Shown here: piece by piece, positions 1-6,393 of the stretch
Layout: the number at the start of each line of letters is the position of its first letter
Numbering within the stretch: position 1 is the first letter of the stretch
NCBI GenBank assembly: GCA_947471245.1
Contig: CANIXM010000120.1
Location: 1-6,393 of the forward strand
Direction: 5' to 3'
DNA: 6,393 nt
Source: Paludibacteraceae bacterium
GTDB lineage: Bacteria > Bacteroidota > Bacteroidia > Bacteroidales > Paludibacteraceae
Program-made: the position numbers and the translations under genes
Notes under the pieces: model-generated
What the model saw: only the letters and a program-made list of their open reading frames with translations
Database searches by the model: none
Told to the model about the DNA's origin: nothing

Positions 1-1066
1 GAATCCAGATTTAAAGTATTCTTTGAAAGCAATCCTTCCTCACGTGTCTAAAGTATTGGGTGTAGAGGTGAAATTTGCACCTGATTGTGCTGATGCAGCA
101 TCGGCTGCCGCTGCTCTACAACCAGGCGAAGCGCTTTTGTTGGAAAATCTTCGCTTTTATGCCGAAGAAGAAGGCAAAGCTCGCCTAGCTGATACAGCTA
201 CTGATGAGGAAAAAGCTGAAGGTAAAAAAGCCATCAAAGAAAGCCAAAAAACTTTTACAGCTACATTGGCATCTTATGCTGACTGCTATGTAAATGATGC
301 ATTTGGTACCGCTCACCGTGCTCATGCTTCTACTGCATTGATTGCAAAGCACTTTGACGAAAACAATAAAATGTTTGGTTATTTGATGGAGAAAGAAGTG
401 ATTGCTGTTCAAAAAGTGATGACTGATACTGCTCGTCCTTTTACAGCTATCATGGGTGGTTCTAAAGTGTCTTCAAAAATTGACATTATCGAAAACCTAT
501 TGACTAAAGTTGATAATCTTATCATCACTGGTGGTATGTCATTCACATTTGCCAAAGCGTTGGGTGGTCAAATTGGAAACTCATTGTGTGAGGACGATAA
601 GCTTGAACTAGCTTTGGAACTTATCGAAAAAGCAAAAGCAAATGGCGTTAATCTTGTGTTGCCAGTTGATGCAAAGGTAGCTGATGCTTTCAGCAACGAG
701 GCTAATACTCAATTTGTTTCTGATCATGCTGTTCCTGCTGGATGGTTGGGCTTAGATATTGGTCCTGATACAGAAGCTAAATTTGCAGAGGTAATCAAAA
801 ACTCCAAAACTATTCTTTGGAACGGTCCTACTGGCGTATTCGAATTCGAAAACTTCTCTCACGGATCTCGCACTGTGGGTGAAGCTATTGCTGCTGCTAC
901 AGCCAATGGGGCTTTCTCACTTGTAGGTGGTGGTGACTCTGTGGCTTGTGTAAACAAGTTTGGACTAGTAGAAAAAGTTTCTTATGTTTCTACAGGAGGT
1001 GGAGCATTACTTGAAGCTATCGAAGGACGCGTGTTGCCAGGCATTGAGGCTATTCGCGGATTTTAA
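1..1066 (+). CDS. pgk: Phosphoglycerate kinase, 3' part (5' end outside window)
   Basis: This enzyme transfers phosphate between 1,3-bisphosphoglycerate and ADP, giving 3-phosphoglycerate and ATP in cytosolic glycolysis, and runs in reverse in gluconeogenesis. The frame is open from base 2, giving 354 visible residues ending at TAA 1064-1066. Visible family motifs, numbered from the first visible residue, are LENLRF (47-52), VNDAFGTAHRAHAS (97-110), GGSKVSSKI (152-160), GWLGLDIGPDT (247-257), NGPTGVFE (274-281, nucleotide-binding side), GGGDS (309-313) and STGGGALLE (330-338). The N-terminal portion, including the family's substrate-binding FVRVDFN-type motif and catalytic arginine, is missing. 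I estimate about 65 residues lie upstream, from a usual Bacteroidota length near 420. A TTG at 23 is an internal leucine codon, not the start. After LENLRF there is a Lys/Glu-rich insert (about residues 55-90) that is longer than in E. coli Pgk. The frame shows no damage, so the truncation is due to the window edge. Identification is very secure. Confidence 0.98.
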   Translation, partial: NPDLKYSLKAILPHVSKVLGVEVKFAPDCADAASAAAALQPGEALLLENLRFYAEEEGKARLADTATDEEKAEGKKAIKESQKTFTATLASYADCYVNDAFGTAHRAHASTALIAKHFDENNKMFGYLMEKEVIAVQKVMTDTARPFTAIMGGSKVSSKIDIIENLLTKVDNLIITGGMSFTFAKALGGQIGNSLCEDDKLELALELIEKAKANGVNLVLPVDAKVADAFSNEANTQFVSDHAVPAGWLGLDIGPDTEAKFAEVIKNSKTILWNGPTGVFEFENFSHGSRTVGEAIAAATANGAFSLVGGGDSVACVNKFGLVEKVSYVSTGGGALLEAIEGRVLPGIEAIRGF

Positions 1067-1090
1067 TCCAATTGATATAGCATAATTCAT

Positions 1091-1133
1091 AACATGGGCT
1101 GTTTGGAATTTCCAAACAGCCCATGTTTATTTT
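1091..1133 (+). terminator. Intrinsic terminator downstream of pgk
   Basis: A perfect 17-bp inverted repeat pairs 1091-1107 with 1111-1127 around a 3-nt loop. The stem contains a GGGCTG/CAGCCC core, and a T-rich run (TTTATTTTA) follows on the + strand. It begins 24 bases after the pgk stop codon, which is the usual place for a Rho-independent terminator. In the opposite direction the hairpin is followed by mixed AT sequence without a T run, so termination of the convergent gene here is possible but less certain. Confidence 0.9.
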
Positions 1134-1185
1134 ATATCCTTGTGAGTTCTTTAAGTAATCCTAAATAATGTGGTATTTTTTGTGT

Positions 1186-1320
1186 CAATTGCCAGCCCAT
1201 TTATGGGCTGGATAGATAGGTAGAGTAAGATATTGGCTTTAGCCAAACCATAAATAAAATTTGGCTAAAGCCCTTTGATTCTTGAACATTTATTTCGCCC
1301 CATAAATGGGACGGCAATTG
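1186..1320. repeat. Palindromic intergenic element with three hairpins (REP/MITE-like)
   Basis: The ends are inverted copies of each other. CAATTGCC at 1186-1193 matches GGCAATTG at 1313-1320, and the similarity runs inward over about 22 bases with few mismatches, including CCCATTTATGGG on the left and its complement on the right. Inside are three hairpins: 1192-1211 (CCAGCCCAT paired with ATGGGCTGG), 1235-1272 (a perfect 13-bp stem, GGCTTTAGCCAAA with TTTGGCTAAAGCC, 12-nt loop), and 1296-1313 (CG, one C:A mismatch, then CCCAT paired with ATGGG). Weaker matching (GTATTT at 1173-1178, AAATAC at 1325-1330) may extend the element. None of the hairpins is followed by a T run, so they are not ordinary terminators. 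There is no coding capacity. The structure and its place between convergent genes fit a non-autonomous REP-like or MITE-like repeat; I recall similar GGCTTTAGCC and CCCATTTATGGG palindromes from Bacteroidota spacers, but copy number cannot be tested here. Confidence 0.7.
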
Positions 1321-1386
1321 AAATAAATACATCCTATCAGTAATAATCTAAATACTACATTATATTTGTCCTACCACTTAGATGTT

Positions 1387-1644
1387 TTAGTTGCTTACGA
1401 TAATCTCAAACGTGTGTGATTCACCGTTTGCTGTTTTCAACCGACCCAGATAAATTCCATTGGCCAGATTGAGATTCAGTTCATTGATGTCTTCTACTTG
1501 ATTGGATCTATAAACCTCTACTCCTTGAGCGTTGAATATTAGTAAGGTGGCATTTTTAAGTTCCGACTCTTTGAATCCAATTACTTCTACTACAAAGTTT
1601 TGGCTTGTTTTCAGTACGTTAGGTGTTACTTTTATTTTTTGAAC
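1387..1644 (-). other. C-terminal T9SS sorting domain (type A-like)
   Basis: Residues about 1425-1509 begin KIKVTPNVL, in the place of the usual YPNP entry. They continue with ATLLIFNAQGVEVYRS, ELNLNLANGIYLGRL and end HTFEIIVSN. The order (PN entry, strand with a G-x-V-x-x turn, L-x-L, NGIYL, final hydrophobic strand) is that of the Por secretion system C-terminal sorting domain. It directs transport through the T9SS, after which the domain is normally cut off and the protein often anchored to surface lipopolysaccharide. Confidence 0.88.
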
Positions 1645-4600
1645 CTTTGGTTTATTGAATTCCTTTGCACATACATATTGTGTTTTGCCATCTATGGTAT
1701 TTACTTTTAATGAATACACACCTACAAGCCCTTTTGCGTCGTAATAGAATTGTTCGGTAGCACCTGGTATCAATTCATTGTTCAGATACCATTGGTATTG
1801 GGTAAACATTCTACTGCTATTGTCGCAAATCACCACATCGTCAAACTTCGATACGATCAAATCTGAAGATAAATTGATGGTAAATTCAAAGTCATAAGCA
1901 GGACTCTCGCCTCCATATTCGTTAGCAAGCTGTAAACTGGCATGATAAGTGCCCGATTTTGTCGCTGTTGGCACGACTATGCTAATGACCCCAGATTTAC
2001 CTGGATTGGTAATGGCACTATAAGGTATGTGTTTCATTCCCGTATTAATGGCTGCTGTGTCAAATGTCACTTTATACTTGCTTGCTTCACCCGTAATTAT
2101 GCTGAATGCAAGTGTGAACTCACCTCCCTTACAGCTCGGTGTGGGTGTGTTAAGTGGGTTGAGTTTGAGGTGCTCTAAAATGTTACCGTCATTGAATGTT
2201 ACATCAATGGGTGCAATGTAATTTGAGCTCGCTTTCCCATTCAATGTGAAACGAACGGTTATGGTTTTATTTATTCCCACATTCTCATTGTCAAAACTAG
2301 CTGTTGCGGTACTTGACACATTGGGAGTGTCAATGGCGTAAACTCCTTCGAGTGTTCCTTTGTCAATAATCTGAGCACTGGTATTGCCATCGTGCATTTT
2401 CTTGTTTGCCACTTTCGTGTTTTTGACAGTCAGTTGTTTAGGTGTAATGGTGCCCAAGTTGCTCACGTAGTCCAAGGGTGTGATGTAATTGTTGGCAGCA
2501 CTTCCTGTCAATGTGTATTTTACAGTAATGGTTTTAGCGGTTCCCACATTAGCATTATCATAGCTGGCTGTGGCTTGGAGCACTACATTGGCGTTGTCAG
2601 GTGCTATAACATTTGTCAATAATGCCGGAGTGACTATCGCATCAGTTGTGGCATCATACACTTTTGTAAGCGCAAGAGTGGCGGGTGCCCCTGATGTAGC
2701 TGTTTGAATTTTGGTTATATTCGCTATTACATCTGTTGGTTGTGTCAACTTGTAGTTAGCTATATCACTTCCTGCCAACGCAAAAGCTGTATTGATAGCA
2801 ATATTAGTTCCGACATTGCTTTGAGAAAATGTCCCCACGCTTGTGTTAGTGAGTTTCACATCTTCTGTTCCTATCACCCCCGTAAGCGTGGCATTAATAA
2901 TTGAAGCTGTGGTGTTACCATCGTAAGTTTTATCTACCCCCACGGTGTTGATTACAGTCAAGTTTTTGGGTGTGATGTTTGCCACCAGCCCACTAGGTTG
3001 TTTCAATGTGTAATTAAATGCATCCACACCTTTTATGGTGAGTGTGATGTTAACCGGAATGTCAGTGCCAATGTTAGCTTGTGAGAATCCACCTATGATG
3101 GAGTCCAAAACCACATCGTCACCAGTGATAATGCCATTTAACGAAGCATTGACAAGAGTTGCTTTGGTTGTGCCGTCATACACTTTGTCGTCGGCTCTAG
3201 TGGATGTGGTGAGTACAATCAGCACATCAGCCTTACGAATCGTCCCTGTATTGGTTGGGGTGTAGATGACCTGATAATTTTTACCTCCATTTCCATCATT
3301 GATTACAAGTCCGCTCGGTGTGATAGTTTTGTTATTGCCAACCTTCCGATTGTCAAAACTTTGCTTAGCTACTGTATCTATTTTGTCAGGCGCAATGATG
3401 GTGCCTGTGAGTGTTGGTAATACTGAAGAAGCAGTTGTACCGTCATACGTCTTGTCATCACTTTGTGCTTTGACAGTGAGTAACACTGGCGAAATGATGC
3501 CTGTGGAATTCGAAACATAGTTGACACTATAATTACTGCCACTATTCCCATCATTTATTGTCAGTCCGCTAGCCAGTATTGTTTTGTTGGTTGCAGCATT
3601 TTTATTGTCAAAGTTTTGAATTGGTTGATTGATAATGTTATCAGGTGCTACTAATGACCCTGTGATTACAGGCACTTTAACAGAAGCATTATTACCGTCA
3701 TAAGTTTTGCTTTCAGACTGCGCTGTGACTGTTATTTGTACAGGCTTAATCTCACCCAATGCAGAGTAGTTAGTGGGGCAAAAATACTTACCAGCGTCAT
3801 TTCCAGTCATGAGGTAAGTCACCGTTATTTTCTTTCCTGTTCCTGCGTTGGCATCCGCATAGCTTGCCGATGCAGTTACATTCACGTCCGGATACAACGG
3901 ATCCACCCCCGACATTACTCCAAGTACGACATTTGCATCGCTTTTCTTGTCATACATTTTTGATGTAGTCAGCAATGGTTCGGGCGTAAACGTAAGGGTG
4001 ATTTTGTCCGATTGAGTTACCACCACTATGATGGACGTAACACCGGGTGCCGATATTGTAACATTGGCACTGCGCGTAGCAAACAAAGGGTTTGCTTGTG
4101 TGGTGGTAAATGTCAATATTCCATCATTTGTAGCTGTGGCAGGGTTTACTGTCAGCCAGGCTTGATCTGATACCACGCTCCAAGTGGTGTTGGAAAAAAC
4201 AGTGATATTGGATTTTGCTCCAGCTTCTTTTGCTACCATACTGGTGTTTGATGACACGTCCAAAGTCGGATCACCAGCTTCTTGTACGATGGTGATGTCT
4301 TGTGTTTTTCCTTCAGGTGTGGACACAGTGATGGTTGCTATCCGAGGTGTGGTTAGTGGGTTTTTGGTCAATGCAGTAATGATAAGTGGTCCATTTCCAT
4401 TGGTCGGAGTCGTAGGGCCAACAGTGAGCCAGGTCGCATTGGAAGTGGCTGTCCAAGTGGTGTTGGACACGATGTTGGTGGTGCCATTGCTGCCAGCTGT
4501 TTTGCCTACATTGACAACGGTGTCAAGCGGTCTAAAACCCTTACCTTCGATGATGTATTTGAAGTCTTTCCATACAGCAGTTTTGGTGTAAATAGATTTA

Positions 4601-5916
4601 GAGCCGTCAGGAACAAAAAGAGTAGTGTTGGCCTGATCTACGTTTTTAAACACACCACTTGTCACAGGCACAGGTGTGGTGTTTTCTTCAGTAACGGTTT
4701 TTAATCCACTACATCCACTGAAAGCTTCAGTGCCAATGTTACTTACTGAACTTGGGATAGTCACTGAGGTGATTCCTTTACAGTTCTTAAATGTCATGTT
4801 TCCAACCTTTTTCACCAAAGGTGGAATGACTACTGGTCCGGTGAATCCGCTGCAACCATCGAAAGCAGAATTGCCTAATGTGGCCAAAGAATCATTTAAA
4901 ACCAAATTGCCATTGAAGCCACTGCAGCCTTTAAATGCGCTATTGCCAATAGATAGTTGACTGGCAGGAAACTTTAATGATCCTGTAAGGCTTTCACATC
5001 CTTCGAATGCTTGATCACTTATCATTTGTAGTGATGCTGGAAAATTCAATTCTTGTGTCATGTCCGAGCAGAAATAAAAAGCTCCAGACCCAATGTGTTT
5101 CAAATTAGGAGGAAATACAATCTCACCCATAGTGGTGCATTTTTCAAAACAATGGAAAGCTATTGCTGTCACAGAATTCGGAATGACATACTTGCCAGTA
5201 AGGTAGCTAGGACCGTGCATCAACAGGGTCATGTCTTTGGTAAATAGAAAGTCATTTATTGCTACATAAGACGGGTTGGCTGGATCTACATTTACGGTCA
5301 TGGGAGTGATGTCTATGCAACCAGCAGTGATGTCGGTGGTGGTGGGTGGTATGTTTATTGCACTAATGCCAGATGCGCCTTCAAAGGCATGAAAACCTAA
5401 TGAGGTCACAGATGTTGGGATATTCAAAACTCCATTCAATCCTGAACAAAAATAAAAAGCCATGTCGTTGATGAATGTAACCCCATCAGGTATTATGAGT
5501 TGTTGGTGTAGGTTGCTACAACCCTCAAATGCTTCATATTCTATTCCTGTAATGTTGTTAGGGAAAGTTATGGAGCCTAAAGTTGGCTTGCCAGATGTGG
5601 TGACTGGGTCGCAGAATGCAAATGGAGGAATGATATTGGCAGCATAAGAGTCGATACCCATATCGGAAGTGCCACCTGGTCCTGAATATGCTGCAATGGT
5701 AGCAGTGGGCATATCTAAGACTGCAAGATTGGACATGCTGTCGCGCATAAATTTGAAATCTCGGGCGTCAATAGTACCTGTAATAGTTAAATTGGTAATC
5801 AATCGGTTAGCTATTAAAGAATTGAGACTTCCTGGTGTAGTGACATTCACAGTAACCGCATTGCCTGTGAACAGGAAATACAGAAGAGTAATTGTTATAA
5901 GTACTAACTTTTTCAT
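1387..5916 (-). CDS. Giant secreted modular surface protein (BspA-type LRR, BACON, YDG repeats, T9SS sorting domain)
   Basis: This is an intact 1509-residue protein read from ATG (5914-5916) to TAA (1387-1389). Residues 1-20 form a classic signal peptide: MKK, a hydrophobic stretch, then a likely cut after GNA. Next come an N-terminal cap (about 21-111, with the ITGTIDARDFKFMRDS segment often seen before such repeats), BspA-type leucine-rich repeats (about 112-425), two BACON domains (about 464-548 and 551-637), seven YDG-type beta modules (about 641-1248), an undefined beta-rich segment (about 1249-1350), an Ig-like segment with the YQWYLNN motif (about 1351-1424) and a T9SS type-A-like sorting domain (about 1425-1509, with NGIYLGRL). 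This predicts Sec export to the periplasm, T9SS passage across the outer membrane, and surface attachment or release. BspA-like repeats in this phylum are linked to binding host or matrix proteins, and BACON to glycan or mucin contact, so adhesion is the best inference. No catalytic domain is seen. The start is favoured because the signal peptide follows it directly; the upstream ACTCCT is not a Shine-Dalgarno site, which is common in Bacteroidota. The ligand is unknown. Confidence 0.93.
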   Translation of the reverse strand: MKKLVLITITLLYFLFTGNAVTVNVTTPGSLNSLIANRLITNLTITGTIDARDFKFMRDSMSNLAVLDMPTATIAAYSGPGGTSDMGIDSYAANIIPPFAFCDPVTTSGKPTLGSITFPNNITGIEYEAFEGCSNLHQQLIIPDGVTFINDMAFYFCSGLNGVLNIPTSVTSLGFHAFEGASGISAINIPPTTTDITAGCIDITPMTVNVDPANPSYVAINDFLFTKDMTLLMHGPSYLTGKYVIPNSVTAIAFHCFEKCTTMGEIVFPPNLKHIGSGAFYFCSDMTQELNFPASLQMISDQAFEGCESLTGSLKFPASQLSIGNSAFKGCSGFNGNLVLNDSLATLGNSAFDGCSGFTGPVVIPPLVKKVGNMTFKNCKGITSVTIPSSVSNIGTEAFSGCSGLKTVTEENTTPVPVTSGVFKNVDQANTTLFVPDGSKSIYTKTAVWKDFKYIIEGKGFRPLDTVVNVGKTAGSNGTTNIVSNTTWTATSNATWLTVGPTTPTNGNGPLIITALTKNPLTTPRIATITVSTPEGKTQDITIVQEAGDPTLDVSSNTSMVAKEAGAKSNITVFSNTTWSVVSDQAWLTVNPATATNDGILTFTTTQANPLFATRSANVTISAPGVTSIIVVVTQSDKITLTFTPEPLLTTSKMYDKKSDANVVLGVMSGVDPLYPDVNVTASASYADANAGTGKKITVTYLMTGNDAGKYFCPTNYSALGEIKPVQITVTAQSESKTYDGNNASVKVPVITGSLVAPDNIINQPIQNFDNKNAATNKTILASGLTINDGNSGSNYSVNYVSNSTGIISPVLLTVKAQSDDKTYDGTTASSVLPTLTGTIIAPDKIDTVAKQSFDNRKVGNNKTITPSGLVINDGNGGKNYQVIYTPTNTGTIRKADVLIVLTTSTRADDKVYDGTTKATLVNASLNGIITGDDVVLDSIIGGFSQANIGTDIPVNITLTIKGVDAFNYTLKQPSGLVANITPKNLTVINTVGVDKTYDGNTTASIINATLTGVIGTEDVKLTNTSVGTFSQSNVGTNIAINTAFALAGSDIANYKLTQPTDVIANITKIQTATSGAPATLALTKVYDATTDAIVTPALLTNVIAPDNANVVLQATASYDNANVGTAKTITVKYTLTGSAANNYITPLDYVSNLGTITPKQLTVKNTKVANKKMHDGNTSAQIIDKGTLEGVYAIDTPNVSSTATASFDNENVGINKTITVRFTLNGKASSNYIAPIDVTFNDGNILEHLKLNPLNTPTPSCKGGEFTLAFSIITGEASKYKVTFDTAAINTGMKHIPYSAITNPGKSGVISIVVPTATKSGTYHASLQLANEYGGESPAYDFEFTINLSSDLIVSKFDDVVICDNSSRMFTQYQWYLNNELIPGATEQFYYDAKGLVGVYSLKVNTIDGKTQYVCAKEFNKPKVQKIKVTPNVLKTSQNFVVEVIGFKESELKNATLLIFNAQGVEVYRSNQVEDINELNLNLANGIYLGRLKTANGESHTFEIIVSN
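1645..2172 (-). other. Undefined beta-rich segment and Ig-like segment before the sorting domain
   Basis: Residues about 1249-1350 (after the YDG array, with SCKGGEFTLAF and KSGTYHASLQLANEYG) look like a beta sandwich of a type common near the C-terminus of Bacteroidota secreted proteins, but I cannot name the family. Residues about 1351-1424 contain YQWYLNNELIPGATEQFYY and GVYSLKVN, the signature of the Ig-like segments that often precede T9SS sorting domains; C1364 and C1416 could form the Ig-type disulfide. Confidence 0.6.
2173..3996 (-). repeat. Array of seven YDG-type beta modules in the surface protein
   Basis: Residues about 641-1248 hold seven modules of 84-89 residues. Each opens with a K-(T/V/M)-Y-D-G-like motif whose aspartate lies at 656, 740, 825, 914, 999, 1088 and 1176. 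The motif is degenerate in module 1 (KMYDKKSD), module 6 (KVYDAT) and module 7 (KKMHDGNTS). Each then has an F/Y-D-N-type strand, an NxG(T)xK(T)I turn, an NY near the end and a closing (I)(T/S)P-like link. Approximate DNA spans from module 1 to 7 are 3742-3996, 3487-3741, 3232-3486, 2995-3231, 2707-2994, 2437-2706 and 2173-2436. The YDG module is known from long filamentous surface proteins and adhesins, so this stretch probably forms a stalk lifting the N-terminal LRR head away from the cell. Confidence 0.88.
4006..4266 (-). other. BACON domain 2 of the surface protein
   Basis: Residues about 551-637 repeat the same plan as the preceding module: LDVSSNTS, then SNTTWSVVSDQAWLTVNP, DGILTFTTTQANP, RSANVTISAPG and a closing VVVTQSDK. 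The two copies share the SNTTW and WLTV motifs but have diverged elsewhere, pointing to an old tandem duplication. Confidence 0.85.
4273..4527 (-). other. BACON domain 1 of the surface protein
   Basis: Residues about 464-548 match the BACON pattern: an opening strand, then SNTTWTATSNATWLTV, a short loop, the strand around GPLIITALTKNP, RIATITVST and a closing ITIVQEAG. BACON modules are Ig-like beta sandwiches frequent in Bacteroidota surface proteins and are thought to contact glycans or act as spacers. Recognition is by pattern alone; the closing VQEAG and the paired tryptophans are the strongest signs. Confidence 0.85.
4642..5583 (-). repeat. BspA-type leucine-rich repeat region of the surface protein
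   Basis: Residues about 112-425 carry tandem repeats built on a pattern like (I/V)xIPxSVTxIGxxAFxGCSG. The repeat cysteine recurs at 133, 157, 260, 283, 307, 331, 355, 379 and 402, at steps of 23-24 residues, and an alanine (181) takes its place once. The step matches the LRR_5 (BspA/TpLRR) family. Residues about 182-259 break the rhythm with a longer segment (VDPANPSYVAINDFLFTKD and following), a form often found within BspA-like proteins, where the strand reads as an untidy double-length repeat. The array ends in TLFVPDGSKSIYTKTAVWKDF, a typical closing segment of this family. Such a region forms a curved solenoid and is the likely protein-binding face. Confidence 0.9.
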
Positions 5917-6393
5917 AGGAGTGTAGATTGTTAATCGTTAGTCGTCACTTTCAATCGGTTGTTTATTTGATCATGCTTTATATTATGAATGGTGAAAAAA
6001 TCTTTAAATGTTTTTAAAAGAATTATTTCTAAAATTTCTAATTGGCTTTTTTACTGGTCTATTTTCTCGTATTTGTAGTTAAAATCTTAAGGTGATGATA
6101 TGAATTTTTGTGAGATAAAGTTAGTTTCATATTACCAAAAATGCTAACAGATAATTGTTATTGTAAAATACAACTAGTGAGTTAAATGGTTGTATATGTG
6201 ATAAATATACAGTCTGAAATAACAAAAACTTTTTAATTTGTCTTCTTTGGTTTTAAATATACAAAAAATTATAATCATTACAAAATATTGTTAATCCATT
6301 GATTTGTGTGATTAACGAATCTAATTGTCTGTTATGTAGTTGTATATCTGTTTTTGAGTAGATAAAGATAGTATTTATTTATAGATATTTAAC
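5917..6393. other. AT-rich gene-free region upstream of the surface-protein gene
   Basis: These 477 bases are strongly AT-rich and show no reading frame with recognisable protein features, no tRNA-like fold and no long inverted repeat. They must include the promoter and 5' leader of the - strand gene. I searched the - strand for the Bacteroidota promoter pattern (TTTG near -33 and TAnnTTTG near -7) and found no convincing match. Short repeats are present: ATTGTTAATC occurs at 5927-5936 and 6287-6296; GTTAATC (6290-6296) faces GATTAAC (6310-6316); ATACAAC (6168-6174) faces GTTGTAT (6189-6195). In DNA this AT-rich these may be chance. Confidence 0.6.

Noticed and set aside
23..25. TTG as the start of pgk
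   Set aside because: The same frame is open to base 2 and the residues before it (NPDLKYS) continue the Pgk family sequence, so this is an internal leucine codon and the true start lies outside the window.
185..412. Open frame on the - strand inside pgk
   Set aside because: It lies wholly within the conserved pgk coding region and its translation has no recognisable features; it is a shadow frame.
1192..1313. Hairpins as terminators of the - strand gene
   Set aside because: None is followed by a T run on the - strand, and their arrangement as mirrored pairs fits a repeat element better.
2173..3996. Regularly spaced repeats as a possible CRISPR array
   Set aside because: The period is about 255-270 bases, the DNA copies are diverged, and they stay in frame as protein modules, so they are coding repeats.
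1942..5926. Several + strand open frames of 60-135 codons across the large gene
   Set aside because: All lie opposite the repetitive - strand gene, which has a continuous domain structure; their translations show no recognisable domain or conserved pattern.
5917..6120. Promoter of the large gene
   Set aside because: Pieces such as TAATTCTTTT, ATAATATAAAG and TTGAAAG occur on the - strand, but none combines with a properly spaced partner matching the Bacteroidota TAnnTTTG pattern, so no position could be supported.

Overview
The window looks like chromosomal DNA of a Bacteroidota bacterium (Bacteroidales or Flavobacteriales-like; the genus cannot be fixed from this sequence). The clues are a phosphoglycerate kinase of the long type usual in that phylum, a large cell-surface protein with BspA-type leucine-rich repeats and BACON modules, a C-terminal sorting domain of the type IX secretion system (T9SS), the lack of a clear Shine-Dalgarno site before the large gene, and AT-rich spacers.

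Layout: (1) Positions 1-1066, + strand, hold the 3' part of pgk (glycolysis); its start lies left of the window. (2) Positions 1067-1386 separate two convergent genes. They contain a strong intrinsic terminator for pgk (1091-1133) and a compact palindromic element (about 1186-1320) with three hairpins inside matching inverted ends, resembling a REP/MITE-type intergenic repeat. (3) Positions 1387-5916, - strand, are a single intact 1509-residue gene for a secreted modular protein. Its order is signal peptide, N-terminal cap, BspA-like leucine-rich repeats, two BACON domains, seven YDG-type beta repeats, Ig-like segments and a T9SS sorting domain. (4) Positions 5917-6393 are very AT-rich, have no convincing gene, and form the upstream region of the large gene.

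The two genes are not functionally linked: one is a housekeeping glycolytic enzyme and the other a likely adhesin or surface-binding protein. They converge on a shared spacer. Nothing in the window amounts to a clearly new multi-gene system. The points most worth a second look are the internal order of the YDG repeats (three sequence subtypes ordered A-B-B-C-C-A-A), the overall domain combination of the giant protein, and the palindromic intergenic element.
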